This document shows positions 7,750 through 16,956 of a DNA stretch of 64,000 nt, one piece after another (position 1 is the first letter of the stretch; each line of letters starts with the position of its first letter). The translations under genes were made by a program, and so were the position numbers. Below the pieces are notes generated by a model. It had not been told where the DNA came from and searched no databases. It saw only the letters and a list, made by a program, of their open reading frames with translations. The DNA lies in the NCBI RefSeq assembly GCF_008086165.1, contig NZ_VSKL01000001.1:186001-250000 (forward strand). The letters run 5' to 3'. The DNA comes from Algorimicrobium algoritergicola (GTDB taxonomy: Bacteria > Bacteroidota > Bacteroidia > Flavobacteriales > Flavobacteriaceae).

Positions 7750-9216
7750 TTAGTTCACAATTAAATTATAGGATGTAATTAGTAGCTGTTCACTCCCAGA
7801 AGATATTTTCTGAACAAATATTTCAATATAATCGTCTTTAACAACATCTACAGTACCAATTACAGTTACCGATTGTCGTGAATTTGTCTGTATCACATCT
7901 ACAATAGCTTCCGTTCCCGTTACTCTAGAACCATTTTTATATATTGAAAATGCTAATCTAGTTCCTGAAGTTGCTGTCAGAGATGCAGTTCCAAAAATGT
8001 TCAAAGGCCTTCTTGTCTCTCCCTTATACGTAATTCGATTGCCACCCGCACCTTCAGCGGTTCTGAAAAGTCTTATAGATTTCGTGTTTACAGGTAATTT
8101 AAAAGGGGTTGTGTTAGTAACATTAACTACATTGGAAGGATTTGCTTCATCATAATATAAATTTCCCGTCGCCACATCATCATTTTCACGAGGAATACCA
8201 GGTGCACTCACCGTCCAAGCATTAGAGAAATTATATCCAAGATAGGTTTGTGCAGGAGCATACCCTTTAACATATCCTGAAGGTGCGCTTGTTGTACCTG
8301 TAAAAACAGTAGCTTGCAAAACACCTGTTCCTACTGCAAGCCCTGTAGTACTGACATCCAAAGCCACAGCTGAACCACTTACCGTGCTGAAACCACTTAC
8401 TTTTTCTATTAAACCAAAGGTTCCTGTAAATTTTTCAAACGTTCCGGAATTACTTCCAAACCAAGCTTGATTATTTAGCAATAAATTACCGATGTTAGAA
8501 TAGGTAATTCCATTTGCGTTATTTAAAAATTGAACAATATTACCAAAGAATAGACCTAACCCATCAATACTTCCAACATTTGTCATGCCATCTATTATGC
8601 TATTTTGAACTAAAAGTGAAGAAGCAGTTGCTATTCCTGGACCTGTTATTTCAAAAGCTTTAGAACCTTTAATTGTAACATTTCTAATACTACCTCCTGT
8701 ACTCCCTTTAAATACAGTCCCTCCAGCATATGACAAGACATCCTCACTAGCATCTATACCAGCAACGTAGGCATTTTGTAAATCAATAGAAGCCGCTAAT
8801 AATATTGTTCCATTTATTTCATAGAAGGTATTACTGGCTAATTTGTAAGAAGAACCACCTCCTGCGGCAAGTTCAGCACTTAAATCTGCTACAGTTTTAA
8901 TTAACTTGTAATTATTCCGTTTTACGGAAGCATCATTAGCTAATTTTACCCAGGTAGTAGTAGCTGTATTATAGAAATAAAATGCTTTTTCGTCTGTATC
9001 AAACACCAATAAGCTTTCAGCTGGTGTTGCAATTGCATCGCGCTCTAATGTCGTCATGCGTGGCGCTAACAATCCTTTAGAAGTAGATTGAACATCTAGC
9101 ATAGCCGAATCATCGGGCATGAGCGTTCCGATTCCTACCTGGGAAAAACCAGTGGTTGTTAATAAAAAGAGAGCCATTAGGCCAAATGCGTTTAAAAGTA
9201 GTTTTTTAGTTTTCAT
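7750..9216 (-). CDS. Secreted beta-helix / tail-fibre-like surface protein
   Basis: A 488-residue protein with a signal peptide (to about residue 25, GFSQVGIGT). Residues 30-95 carry the Bacteroidota module SMLDVQSTSKGLLAPRMT ... LLVFDTDEKAFYFYN, common at the start of adhesin- or fibre-like proteins. The middle (about 110-330) is Ser/Gly/Asn-rich with short alternating hydrophobic strands typical of a parallel beta-helix (SIRNVTIKGSKAFEITG, ASSLLVQNSIIDGMTN). The end (about 360-488) resembles a jelly-roll (C1q-like) head: KDDYIEIFVQKISSGSEQ. There is no T9SS sorting domain. It follows the T9SS protein gene by 2 nt, so the two are probably co-translated and may act together at the surface; that is inference. 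Confidence 0.7.
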   Translation of the reverse strand: MKTKKLLLNAFGLMALFLLTTTGFSQVGIGTLMPDDSAMLDVQSTSKGLLAPRMTTLERDAIATPAESLLVFDTDEKAFYFYNTATTTWVKLANDASVKRNNYKLIKTVADLSAELAAGGGSSYKLASNTFYEINGTILLAASIDLQNAYVAGIDASEDVLSYAGGTVFKGSTGGSIRNVTIKGSKAFEITGPGIATASSLLVQNSIIDGMTNVGSIDGLGLFFGNIVQFLNNANGITYSNIGNLLLNNQAWFGSNSGTFEKFTGTFGLIEKVSGFSTVSGSAVALDVSTTGLAVGTGVLQATVFTGTTSAPSGYVKGYAPAQTYLGYNFSNAWTVSAPGIPRENDDVATGNLYYDEANPSNVVNVTNTTPFKLPVNTKSIRLFRTAEGAGGNRITYKGETRRPLNIFGTASLTATSGTRLAFSIYKNGSRVTGTEAIVDVIQTNSRQSVTVIGTVDVVKDDYIEIFVQKISSGSEQLLITSYNLIVN

Positions 9217-9218
9217 AA

Positions 9219-11141
9219 TTAGTATTTTAAGATTTTAGTAGATTTTTGGGCATTATTTGTTTTGAGTACAACCATGTAAACACCAGTACTTTCATTAAAA
9301 GGAATTAGTACTTTATTCTGGTTGGTAAGATTTTTGGTAACAGATAAAATATGCTGTCCAAGTATGTTATAAATTTCGACACCTGTAATTTCTAAATTAT
9401 TAGGGTTTGACACCACTATTTGATTTTGACCATTGTAAAAAACAAGCGTTTTATCTAATTCAACCTCTGGCGTACTCAAGGTTTCTGCTGGCTGAAATAC
9501 AATGGAAAATCTATCTGAATAAAAACCAGCAGGCAAATTAATTTCAAAATCAGATTCTGACAAATTATAGGTTGTATCTAACACATTATCTTTTAAATAA
9601 ATAGTTTCCTCAAAATTCTCAACATCATCTAACATCAAGTAATGAGATCCCGTTTCAGAAATAACCAATCCAATTGGAAATTCCAGGAATTCTGAAAAAC
9701 CATCAACACCCTGAATAGCATATCGTTTGGTTTCATCCTCTTCAATAATAAAAAACATATCATCATCTCTAGACATCATTTGAATAGCATCATAACCAGG
9801 ATTATAATTTAAATCAGCTGACGAATCTGGCATAAACCCTAACAAAAGTTGGCGATGAAAACCTTCAGGATCTTCATAACCAATGCGAATATATTTATCA
9901 TTAACATTTAGTCTTGCCTCTTCCAACTTAAAAAATCGTTGAGAATTATTAAAAATAATATCACCACTTCCAATAGATTTTATAAAAAATCCTTTACCAA
10001 CAGGCACGTATTGTGATGGTATACCTACTGTTCCAGATGTACCAATTCCTGAAATTAACGGTGATGGTATAGAAGGTATAGATCCACCTGTTTTATTTCG
10101 TATTGAATAACCTCCCAAATAATCAGATAATATATGAGATGTTGAGCCACCATCTACCCAAAAGTAAAGCGCCTCTAAAACACCATCATTATCCGTAATA
10201 AATTTTGTGGCATCTAAAGCGGAAGGATATGGGTTTCCTAATAGAATTTCTTGACCTACTGTAATAGGAAAGGTATAATCTCCATTATTGGGTGCACCGT
10301 AAAACACATAGTTTTGTTCTGGACCTGAAGCATTTGCTCCTTTCATGGTATAGCCTTCACCTGGATTGAGTATACTTCCACTATTTAATCGAATCCATTC
10401 TGAATAAGCACCGCTTTCACGTGCATACTTATACAACCAACGGCTACTTATGCTTAATGCGGTTGTTACGTTTCCAGATCCATCAACACTGGACGGCAAA
10501 CCTTCTCTGTCAGTAGTAAAACCAATTTGCGTTGGATTAAACGGATTTAAACTTGAATCCGTACCATCAAACTTGCCACCCATAAAAGAAAAAGTACCAC
10601 CATTATTTACTGGTGAAGACCAATAATCATATTGAAAAGGCGACACAGTTCCTTGTTGATCTAAGATAAGTTTCCCAGAATTAATTGTATTAGCGTCAAC
10701 TCCTGAGTGCTCTTGAATGAGTTGCGCCTCACCTGTTAGTCTTAAGTCGCCACTTTTTAAATTCAGTGCGTTTTCTACCTGGACTAAAAATTCATCTGCT
10801 ACAGATACACCTTTTAAGCCTTCTGGTGTGATATCAATTTCCAGATTATAAAAATTGGCATTCTCTGCGCTTCCGGATAAATTTAAAAAATTGTTGGATG
10901 CACTTTTAAAATAAGTTGTCCCAGCTGTTGCACTGGTTGCTCCATGATTAATGAAGCTATTATTTAAATACAAATTACCATTGGAAACATGATTTCCGGC
11001 AACCGTATTGGTGTATTCCTCTTCAAAATACACATTGCTATTAGTGCTTATTTTAAGCACACCTGTATTTATTATTTGTGCATTTGCAAAAAAGCAAGCA
11101 CAAAGTAAAACACAGAACATAATTGTAGGTTTTAAGTTCAT
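9219..11141 (-). CDS. T9SS-secreted surface protein with type A sorting domain
   Basis: A 640-residue protein. A signal peptide (residues 1-21, CACFFANAQ) is followed by a long repeat-poor region (SNSNVYFEEEYTNT, then HVSNGNLYLNNSFINHG) with beta-sandwich character; the SPFQYDYWSSPVNNGG and GEGYTMKGANASG motifs are typical of flavobacterial surface proteins. The last 80 residues form a type A sorting domain (VEIYNILGQHILS ... STGVYMVVLKTNNAQKSTKILKY region) that sends the protein through the PorU-dependent T9SS pathway. The gene starts 33 nt after the receiver gene stop and is co-directional with it. Ligand and partner are unknown. Confidence 0.8.
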   Translation of the reverse strand: MNLKPTIMFCVLLCACFFANAQIINTGVLKISTNSNVYFEEEYTNTVAGNHVSNGNLYLNNSFINHGATSATAGTTYFKSASNNFLNLSGSAENANFYNLEIDITPEGLKGVSVADEFLVQVENALNLKSGDLRLTGEAQLIQEHSGVDANTINSGKLILDQQGTVSPFQYDYWSSPVNNGGTFSFMGGKFDGTDSSLNPFNPTQIGFTTDREGLPSSVDGSGNVTTALSISSRWLYKYARESGAYSEWIRLNSGSILNPGEGYTMKGANASGPEQNYVFYGAPNNGDYTFPITVGQEILLGNPYPSALDATKFITDNDGVLEALYFWVDGGSTSHILSDYLGGYSIRNKTGGSIPSIPSPLISGIGTSGTVGIPSQYVPVGKGFFIKSIGSGDIIFNNSQRFFKLEEARLNVNDKYIRIGYEDPEGFHRQLLLGFMPDSSADLNYNPGYDAIQMMSRDDDMFFIIEEDETKRYAIQGVDGFSEFLEFPIGLVISETGSHYLMLDDVENFEETIYLKDNVLDTTYNLSESDFEINLPAGFYSDRFSIVFQPAETLSTPEVELDKTLVFYNGQNQIVVSNPNNLEITGVEIYNILGQHILSVTKNLTNQNKVLIPFNESTGVYMVVLKTNNAQKSTKILKY

Positions 11142-11174
11142 TGTTTATAGTTTAGATTTGGGATTTATAAAATA

Positions 11175-11618
11175 CTAAATTATTTTTTTAAAAGGTTCAT
11201 TTTGCTCAATATTTTCTGATTTATTTAAAACGTTTTTTAGTTTACTGACAGTTAGAGGCTTGGTAATATAACCCGTACAATAAGGCTCATTACTAGCTTT
11301 ATTAATGTCCACCGAACACATGGAAGATGACACCATATACACCTCAATTGCTCGTGTATTAATAAAGTTTAACAGCTTAAATTCTTTAAAAAAATTAAAA
11401 CCACTCATTTCGGGCATATTTATATCTAATAAAATGACATCAGGAATAGCTACAGACTTGATATTCGTATTCAATTCCAATAGTTTAAAAAAACTAATTG
11501 CAGAAATAGCATTATTAAAAACCCGTGTTTTTATATTTGGATTGTATTTTTCAATTATTCTTTGATTAACAAAAAGATCTATCTTGTTATCATCTATCAA
11601 CATTACATTTTTAATCAT
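11175..11618 (-). CDS. Single-domain response regulator (receiver only)
   Basis: A 147-residue receiver domain with no output domain: acidic pair D9/D10, phospho-acceptor D65 in VILLDINMPEMSGF, and Lys K120 in GYITKPL. Such proteins pass phosphate to, or bind, another protein rather than DNA. The start overlaps the end of the upstream kinase gene by 8 nt, so this is its likely partner. The C-terminal tail is Lys/Glu-rich. The downstream output could be the co-directional surface genes, but nothing in the sequence proves that. Confidence 0.9.
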   Translation of the reverse strand: MIKNVMLIDDNKIDLFVNQRIIEKYNPNIKTRVFNNAISAISFFKLLELNTNIKSVAIPDVILLDINMPEMSGFNFFKEFKLLNFINTRAIEVYMVSSSMCSVDINKASNEPYCTGYITKPLTVSKLKNVLNKSENIEQNEPFKKII

Positions 11619-13455
11619 TGTTTTTGCTTCCTTCTTTTAAATTTGGTAATTGCACCTCAAATGTGGTGCCTTCATTTATTTTACTTTTAACCTCTATGTC
11701 GCCATTAAAGTCTTCTACAATTCGTTTAACAATATAAAGTCCGAGTCCAGTTCCTTCAGAGTTATCACTATTTGCTTTAAAATAAAGGTCGAACACTTTA
11801 TCTATGTCATCTTCTCGTATCCCTACACCATTATCAGATACTGTGATACAGACTTTTTTATCAATACTTTTAATATTTATATGTGTGGTAGGCACCACTT
11901 TATTCGTTTTAGATTTGGCAAAACAAATGGTATTATGGATTAAGTTTTGAAGAATAGAGTCCATCAATTCCTGATTGAAATAAAAATCAGTTCCCTGCTG
12001 AATATCCACATGAAAAGTGATGTTGTCAAAATTCTTTATACCTTTTAATACCAGAAGCGCGTTATTAATTTTCTTTTGAAAATCTATAACTGTATTGTCT
12101 CGTCGCTTTTCTGAAATAATAGACGCAAAAGCCAAGTCGTCTAACAACAAGCGTCCTTTTTCTAAAGTTTCATCTAACATATTCACTAACAAGGCTGTTC
12201 TATTATTAAGCTTTTCCTCTTTTAGCAGATGAAGTAAGCCTTCCGCCGATGTTAATGGTGCTTTTAAATCGTGAGCAGAACGGTATAAAAACAGCTCTAA
12301 ATCTTTGGTTGTTTGCTTTAACTTTTCTTCTAAATTCTTTCGTTTAGAAATATCAAGCATAAAAGCACAGTAAAATTTTTCTTTCCCATTTTGCCAATTA
12401 CTCATAGCAAATTCCACAGGGAACTCATCGCCATTTTTTCGTAAACCTAGCATTTCTATATTATCGCCATACGAATCATTATCCAGTTTATCTTTTGCTT
12501 TAAGTAACTCTTTGACACCTGTATCTACTTGTTTTTTAGAAATTAAAACCGTTAATGGTTTGCCAATAATCTCGGAACTCAAATAACCAAATGCTAATTC
12601 AGCGCCTTTATTCCATTCAATAATATTCCCCATACCATTGGCAACGACTAATATCCCGACATTTATAGATTGAAATATATTGCTGTGTTTTGTTTCAATA
12701 GCTTTAAGCTCGTCATTGACCTTAATCGTATTTTTATATTTTTTAGATTTTAAAGTGGCGTAAATTATTTCGTTTTCAACATTAAAAACTGGCTTCAATT
12801 TTGAAACAAAAAAAGTTTGATTGCCTTTTGTAGACAAACCCATGGATTGATATTTACAATCCTTACCGTGGCTAAATACCGTATCTACTTGCTTCTTTAT
12901 ATAATCATGATTTACAGGGTTTACAAAATCATAAATATAGGAACCTATAATACTATCATGTGCGTTGTTTAAAGTGTTTATAGATGTATTAATGATTTTC
13001 CCAAACTTATTAATGTATAGTACGTCTTCAGTAAAATTATTAATCAGCCTTTCTTCTGTGCAGTGAACAGGGTTTTTATTAATTCCTTTGCAGTAATAAT
13101 TACTAATATCACTACTTATGGTTAGGTATTTTATTACATCGCCCTTTTCATTTTTTATAGGCTCAATAGTGGTGTCTAACCAATAATTCTTACTGTTTTG
13201 CCCTTTATGAAAGAGCACACCTCGCCACGTTTCTCCTGCTAAAATAGCTTCAGATTGCATTGGAGATTTTAATAAGTGGTTTATTTGACCAACACCTGTT
13301 TCTTCTGAAACATTCATCACTTTAGAAAAATTGGAATTACAATAAACCAACTTCCCAAAAGCATCTGAAATAGAAATAATTAAATGACTATCTAAGGACC
13401 CTAACAATGCCTCTGACTGAATAACGGAATATATATTTGTTATTGCTCTAGACAT
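11611..13455 (-). CDS. Multi-PAS cytoplasmic sensor histidine kinase
   Basis: A 614-residue kinase without membrane segments. Three PAS-like domains are visible (about residues 15-120, 130-245 and 255-375); the last has GNIIEWNKGAELAFGYLSSE and ENFYCAFMLDISKRK-like endings. A HisKA domain follows with His 395 in FLYRSAHDLKAPLTSAEG. The ATPase domain has VSDNGVGI and EGTGLGLYIVKRI. The N-box reads LIHNTICFAK, where the usual second Asn region is altered. It overlaps the STAS gene upstream and the receiver gene downstream, each by 8 nt. Signals could be redox or small molecules bound by the PAS domains; unknown. Confidence 0.9.
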   Translation of the reverse strand: MSRAITNIYSVIQSEALLGSLDSHLIISISDAFGKLVYCNSNFSKVMNVSEETGVGQINHLLKSPMQSEAILAGETWRGVLFHKGQNSKNYWLDTTIEPIKNEKGDVIKYLTISSDISNYYCKGINKNPVHCTEERLINNFTEDVLYINKFGKIINTSINTLNNAHDSIIGSYIYDFVNPVNHDYIKKQVDTVFSHGKDCKYQSMGLSTKGNQTFFVSKLKPVFNVENEIIYATLKSKKYKNTIKVNDELKAIETKHSNIFQSINVGILVVANGMGNIIEWNKGAELAFGYLSSEIIGKPLTVLISKKQVDTGVKELLKAKDKLDNDSYGDNIEMLGLRKNGDEFPVEFAMSNWQNGKEKFYCAFMLDISKRKNLEEKLKQTTKDLELFLYRSAHDLKAPLTSAEGLLHLLKEEKLNNRTALLVNMLDETLEKGRLLLDDLAFASIISEKRRDNTVIDFQKKINNALLVLKGIKNFDNITFHVDIQQGTDFYFNQELMDSILQNLIHNTICFAKSKTNKVVPTTHINIKSIDKKVCITVSDNGVGIREDDIDKVFDLYFKANSDNSEGTGLGLYIVKRIVEDFNGDIEVKSKINEGTTFEVQLPNLKEGSKNND

Positions 13456-13855
13456 TATATGTGTTTTTAGATTCCATACAAAATGCTAAAGCTGTTTCCG
13501 TATCACCAAAAATTTGAACATGGGCACCTTGTGCAAATAGCCTTTTATAAGACCCAATAAGCAGTTTACCATTTAATGTATTTACTACAAAAGCTTGTGC
13601 TATAACAAAGTGTTTTAAAATAGAACTTTCGGTAAAAAATTTGGCAGCTAAAGGAGAAAAATTACCGGTAAAATTGCGAATATCTATAAGTAATGGTCTC
13701 GGTTTACCTTCTGTTAATTTCAGTATTTTTAAGAGGTATGCTTCTGCGCTTTCAATGGTCAGGTAACAATCCGCTTGATTAAACTTACAAAACAGAATTT
13801 CGTTTTCAATCCAGAATTCAACTTTTTTAGAGTAATTTAGTATAGGTACACTCAT
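13448..13855 (-). CDS. STAS/SpoIIAA-like small protein
   Basis: A 135-residue soluble protein with an alternating beta/alpha pattern like STAS or SpoIIAA-like domains: EFWIENEILFCKFNQAD, RPLLIDIRNFTGNFS, ILKHFVIAQAFVV, AHVQIFGDTETALAF. The family in flavobacteria has no established role. It is the first gene of a tight unit with the PAS kinase and receiver (8-nt overlaps) and sits immediately downstream of the sigma54 activator gene. It may modulate the kinase the way STAS anti-sigma antagonists act; that is inference. Confidence 0.7.
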   Translation of the reverse strand: MSVPILNYSKKVEFWIENEILFCKFNQADCYLTIESAEAYLLKILKLTEGKPRPLLIDIRNFTGNFSPLAAKFFTESSILKHFVIAQAFVVNTLNGKLLIGSYKRLFAQGAHVQIFGDTETALAFCMESKNTYNV

Positions 13856-13893
13856 AGGTTTGCATTATTTGGGGCTTTATGCAAAATATGAAA

Positions 13894-13909
13894 ACCAATA
13901 TGCATGCCA
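13894..13909 (-). promoter_or_regulatory. Sigma54-like -24/-12 promoter before the STAS-kinase-receiver unit
   Basis: The minus strand reads TGGCATGCATATTGGT, which fits TGGCACG-N4-TTGCW with two mismatches, one at the conserved -12 C. It would start transcription about 25-30 nt before the STAS gene. The neighbouring gene encodes a sigma54 activator, which raises the prior. Confidence 0.3.
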
Positions 13910-14053
13910 AACAGACAACCGAGCAACAACAAAACCGCTAAACACCTGACACTTAAAGGGAAGAAATATTTTAAAAAAAAACAACAAACTCTGTAGCCCA
14001 CGGCATACCGAGAGAAAAGTTCGACAAACGGAAATCCCACGGTATAGCGTGAA

Positions 14054-16423
14054 TTATTTAGGTTTTTTAATCCCTAGTTTTATCATTCTATCTCGTAAAG
14101 TGCTAGGCTTGATTTCTAGTAGTTCAGCTGCACCTTCAGAACCTTCAATTTTCCAATTGGTTGTTTTTAATATCTTTTTTATATGAATTCTTTGAACATC
14201 GTCTAGCGATAAACTTGTTGAAGAAATTAACGACTCCTTTTCAGAGGATTTAAAATCTGGAATTATAAGTTTTTCATTATGAGACAATATAATAGCTCTT
14301 TCTATCAAATTTTCCAATTCCCTAATATTTCCTGGCCATGAATAGGACTGCAAATTACGTTTGGTTTCTTCTGAAATGTACTTGACGTTTTTATGATATA
14401 GCTTACTATATTTATTTACAAAATGCTCCAATAGAATTGGAATATCCTCTATACGTTCTCGTAAAGGCGGAATGGTAATTGGAAACACGTTTATTCTGAA
14501 GTATAAATCTTCACGGAAATTTTTATTTTTTATCTCCTGTTTTAAATCCCTATTGGTTGCTGTAATAATGCGAATATCTACCTTTTGAGTTTTGACACTT
14601 CCTATTTGTTCTACTTCAGATTCTTGAATAGCTCGTAAAAGTTTTGGTTGCATATCCATAGGTAATTCGCCAATTTCATCTAAAAACAAGGTACCACCAT
14701 CTGCCAATTGAAATTTCCCAAGTTTATCATTGATAGCCCCTGTAAAAGACCCTTTTTTATGCCCAAACAATTCACTTTCAATAAGCTCTCTAGGTATGGC
14801 AGCACAATTCACTTTAATTAAAGGTTTATTTTTTCTGTTACTAATATTATGGATAGCTCTGGCCAACAATTCCTTACCAGTTCCTGATTCACCTAAAAGT
14901 AACACCGTTGCATTGGTACTTGCTACCTGTTCTACTTCAGTAAGCACTTGGCTAAAAGCCGCACTTCCATAAACCATTTCTTCGTAATTAAAAACCAAAT
15001 CAATTTCTTCACGTAGATAGGTATTTTCTTGTTCTAGATCTTTTTTAAGTTTTATCAGTTCGGCGTTGAGGGACTTGAGTTTTTCATTGGATTTGAACAA
15101 TTGGATTTCGGCTAAATAGCGTTCATTTCTTTCAATTGCAAGCGAAATAACATTTGAAATGGACGTTACAAACTCCTCTTCTTCAAGAGTCCATTGCCTG
15201 CTAGCACCTCTATGCTCAAAACACAGAACACCATAATAACCATTATACCCCTGAATAAGCACATCTAAAGCAGATGTAATTCCAAGTGGTTTAAAATAAT
15301 TTTTGACAAAATCATTGGTACTTTCATTATCCAAAGTATTATCTGCACGTATTATATTATTCTTAAATAAATCCTTGAAATAATTTGAATAATCTTCTAT
15401 CTTAAACTGCATCACCTTTTCGCAGGTCTGATCCTTTGAATTATAAGAACTTTCCAGTCGCAAATCTGTTTTCTCATCATTAAAACTCCAAATACTCACA
15501 CGCTCCACTTGCATCGTCTTTGCAGCAAGAGCTGTTATTTCCTGAAGAATATAATCTAAATCATCACCAACCAATCCAGCAAGCTTAAGAATAGCATCTT
15601 TATTTTGAGCAGATCTTTTGGATGTGTTATTTAATTCTTTTTGAGTTTTAAGAAGGTCCGTAATATCAAGACCTGTAAAAACATATCCAATAATCTCGCC
15701 TTTATAATCGGTTATTTTTGCTGTTGTAATAGCAATTTGAAACCAATCGCCATTGGGTTTTTTCAAAGTTAATTGATCTCTAATAACCACACCATTTAAA
15801 CATTGTTCTATGTAAGAACTAATGGTATCATTATTTTCTGATGACCATTGCGGAAATGGCACTTTAGCTCCAAGAATTTCATTTTCTTTAAACCCTGTTA
15901 ACTCACAAAATGCCTTATTAACTTTTATACAGGTTAAATCCACGTCTAGTATCAATAAAGCTTCAAACATGCTATCCAACAAACATTCAGTGAAATTATT
16001 AGCAGCAAATATCTTTTTTTGGAATATTTTTATATCACTAACATCTATTATTGTTCCAATAACAAAAGCCGCTTCTTCAAATTCTACAAATTGAAAAGTT
16101 GCTAATCCATAGGTTACAACACCGTCTTTTCTTTTAATATCTACTTCATGATATTTAAGTTTTTCATTTTGTGTTAATACCTCATGCATGGCATTGGAAT
16201 CCTCAAACGAAATAAAATTTAATTCCTCTATAGATTGACCAAGAACATCCTCTTTCTTATAAGCCGTCAAAACCTCCCAAGCTGCATTAACATCAATGAG
16301 CTTGCCGTCTAGTTTATTTGAAAGTGATTGAGGTGTCGGATTACTATGAAATATTTCTGGATAGACACTTTCAAAGAACGGAAAACCATTTTCCGTATTG
16401 ATCTTATTTGAAGAAGGACTCAT
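14054..16423 (-). CDS. Sigma54-dependent activator, PAS-PAS-GAF-AAA+-Fis HTH
   Basis: A 789-residue activator. Two PAS domains (about residues 20-135 and 140-265) and a GAF domain (about 275-440) precede the AAA+ core. Walker A is GESGTGKE (511-518), the sigma54-contacting loop is GSFTGA (558-563; the canonical form is GAFTGA), Walker B is LFLDEIGE (near D582), and an arginine-finger region FREDLYFRINVF follows. A Fis-type HTH ends the protein (about 740-785). There is no receiver domain, so it senses ligands itself or through partners. It remodels closed sigma54-RNA polymerase complexes. It lies directly upstream of the STAS-kinase-receiver unit, its likely target. Confidence 0.92.
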   Translation of the reverse strand: MSPSSNKINTENGFPFFESVYPEIFHSNPTPQSLSNKLDGKLIDVNAAWEVLTAYKKEDVLGQSIEELNFISFEDSNAMHEVLTQNEKLKYHEVDIKRKDGVVTYGLATFQFVEFEEAAFVIGTIIDVSDIKIFQKKIFAANNFTECLLDSMFEALLILDVDLTCIKVNKAFCELTGFKENEILGAKVPFPQWSSENNDTISSYIEQCLNGVVIRDQLTLKKPNGDWFQIAITTAKITDYKGEIIGYVFTGLDITDLLKTQKELNNTSKRSAQNKDAILKLAGLVGDDLDYILQEITALAAKTMQVERVSIWSFNDEKTDLRLESSYNSKDQTCEKVMQFKIEDYSNYFKDLFKNNIIRADNTLDNESTNDFVKNYFKPLGITSALDVLIQGYNGYYGVLCFEHRGASRQWTLEEEEFVTSISNVISLAIERNERYLAEIQLFKSNEKLKSLNAELIKLKKDLEQENTYLREEIDLVFNYEEMVYGSAAFSQVLTEVEQVASTNATVLLLGESGTGKELLARAIHNISNRKNKPLIKVNCAAIPRELIESELFGHKKGSFTGAINDKLGKFQLADGGTLFLDEIGELPMDMQPKLLRAIQESEVEQIGSVKTQKVDIRIITATNRDLKQEIKNKNFREDLYFRINVFPITIPPLRERIEDIPILLEHFVNKYSKLYHKNVKYISEETKRNLQSYSWPGNIRELENLIERAIILSHNEKLIIPDFKSSEKESLISSTSLSLDDVQRIHIKKILKTTNWKIEGSEGAAELLEIKPSTLRDRMIKLGIKKPK

Positions 16424-16747
16424 ATTTAAAGTAGCTGCAAAAAGTTAAATAAATTATATTATTAGTAATAAAAACACGAAACAAATACAAAATTAAAGAT
16501 TTAGATACGTATTCTATAAATTAACTCCTTTTATTTAACATTAATGGCCTAATATTAAGATTATTTTAATTTAAATACCAAAGTTGCAAACATACTTATT
16601 ATAAAGCTTAGAATAAAAACAAACAAGATCCTTATAGATTTCATGCCCAACTGAACCCTATCACTACTAATTGGTTTAAAAAACTACACTTTTACCAAAG
16701 GGAAACAACATGCTTTAATAGTGTGAAATTGAAGAAATAAACACCTT

Positions 16748-16811
16748 ACAAACCACCCCAAAACAAAAAAGCATCCCAATCTTCTGTAAAGAAAAAAGGA
16801 AAGCTTTCCAT
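16748..16811 (+). repeat. 64-bp repeat, copy 2
   Basis: Near-identical to 7560-7623 (about five differences including one indel). Unlike copy 1 it does not follow a plus-strand gene. AAAGC (16768-16772) can still pair with GCTTT (16803-16807), but the T-run is broken by CC. Confidence 0.6.
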
Positions 16812-16913
16812 CGGTATTCCCAACAACACTGGGAACATCCTACATTTACCTCAACATTACTGCCGAGATAAAACAACACAACTAAATTTTTAACTACCTG
16901 AGGCAGTTTTATT

Positions 16914-16944
16914 GCAAAAAAAAGCTTCAATTTCTTGAAGCTTT
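16914..16944 (-). terminator. Terminator of tRNA-Asp
   Basis: AAAGCTTCAA (16921-16930) pairs perfectly with TTGAAGCTTT (16935-16944) over a TTTC loop. On the minus strand a run of eight T follows, 13 nt after the tRNA 3' end. Confidence 0.85.
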
Positions 16945-16956
16945 CCGCAATATTAG

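Larger units (their letters stand above)
16424..16956. other. 533-bp intergenic region upstream of the sigma54 activator gene
   Basis: AT-rich region with a TAATTTTG -7-like box on the minus strand (16488-16495), the second copy of the 64-bp repeat (16748-16811), a TTCCCA/TGGGAA hairpin (16817-16835) and the tRNA terminator. The single 71-codon frame here overlaps these and looks spurious. Confidence 0.55.

Noticed and set aside
13852-14040. 62-codon minus-strand frame between the STAS gene and the sigma54 activator gene
   Set aside because: It overlaps the STAS start as ATGA but is Cys/Phe/Leu-rich without family signature and covers the likely promoter region; treated as chance.
16715-16930. 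71-codon minus-strand frame
   Set aside because: It spans the 64-bp repeat, a hairpin and part of the tRNA terminator; composition is not protein-like.
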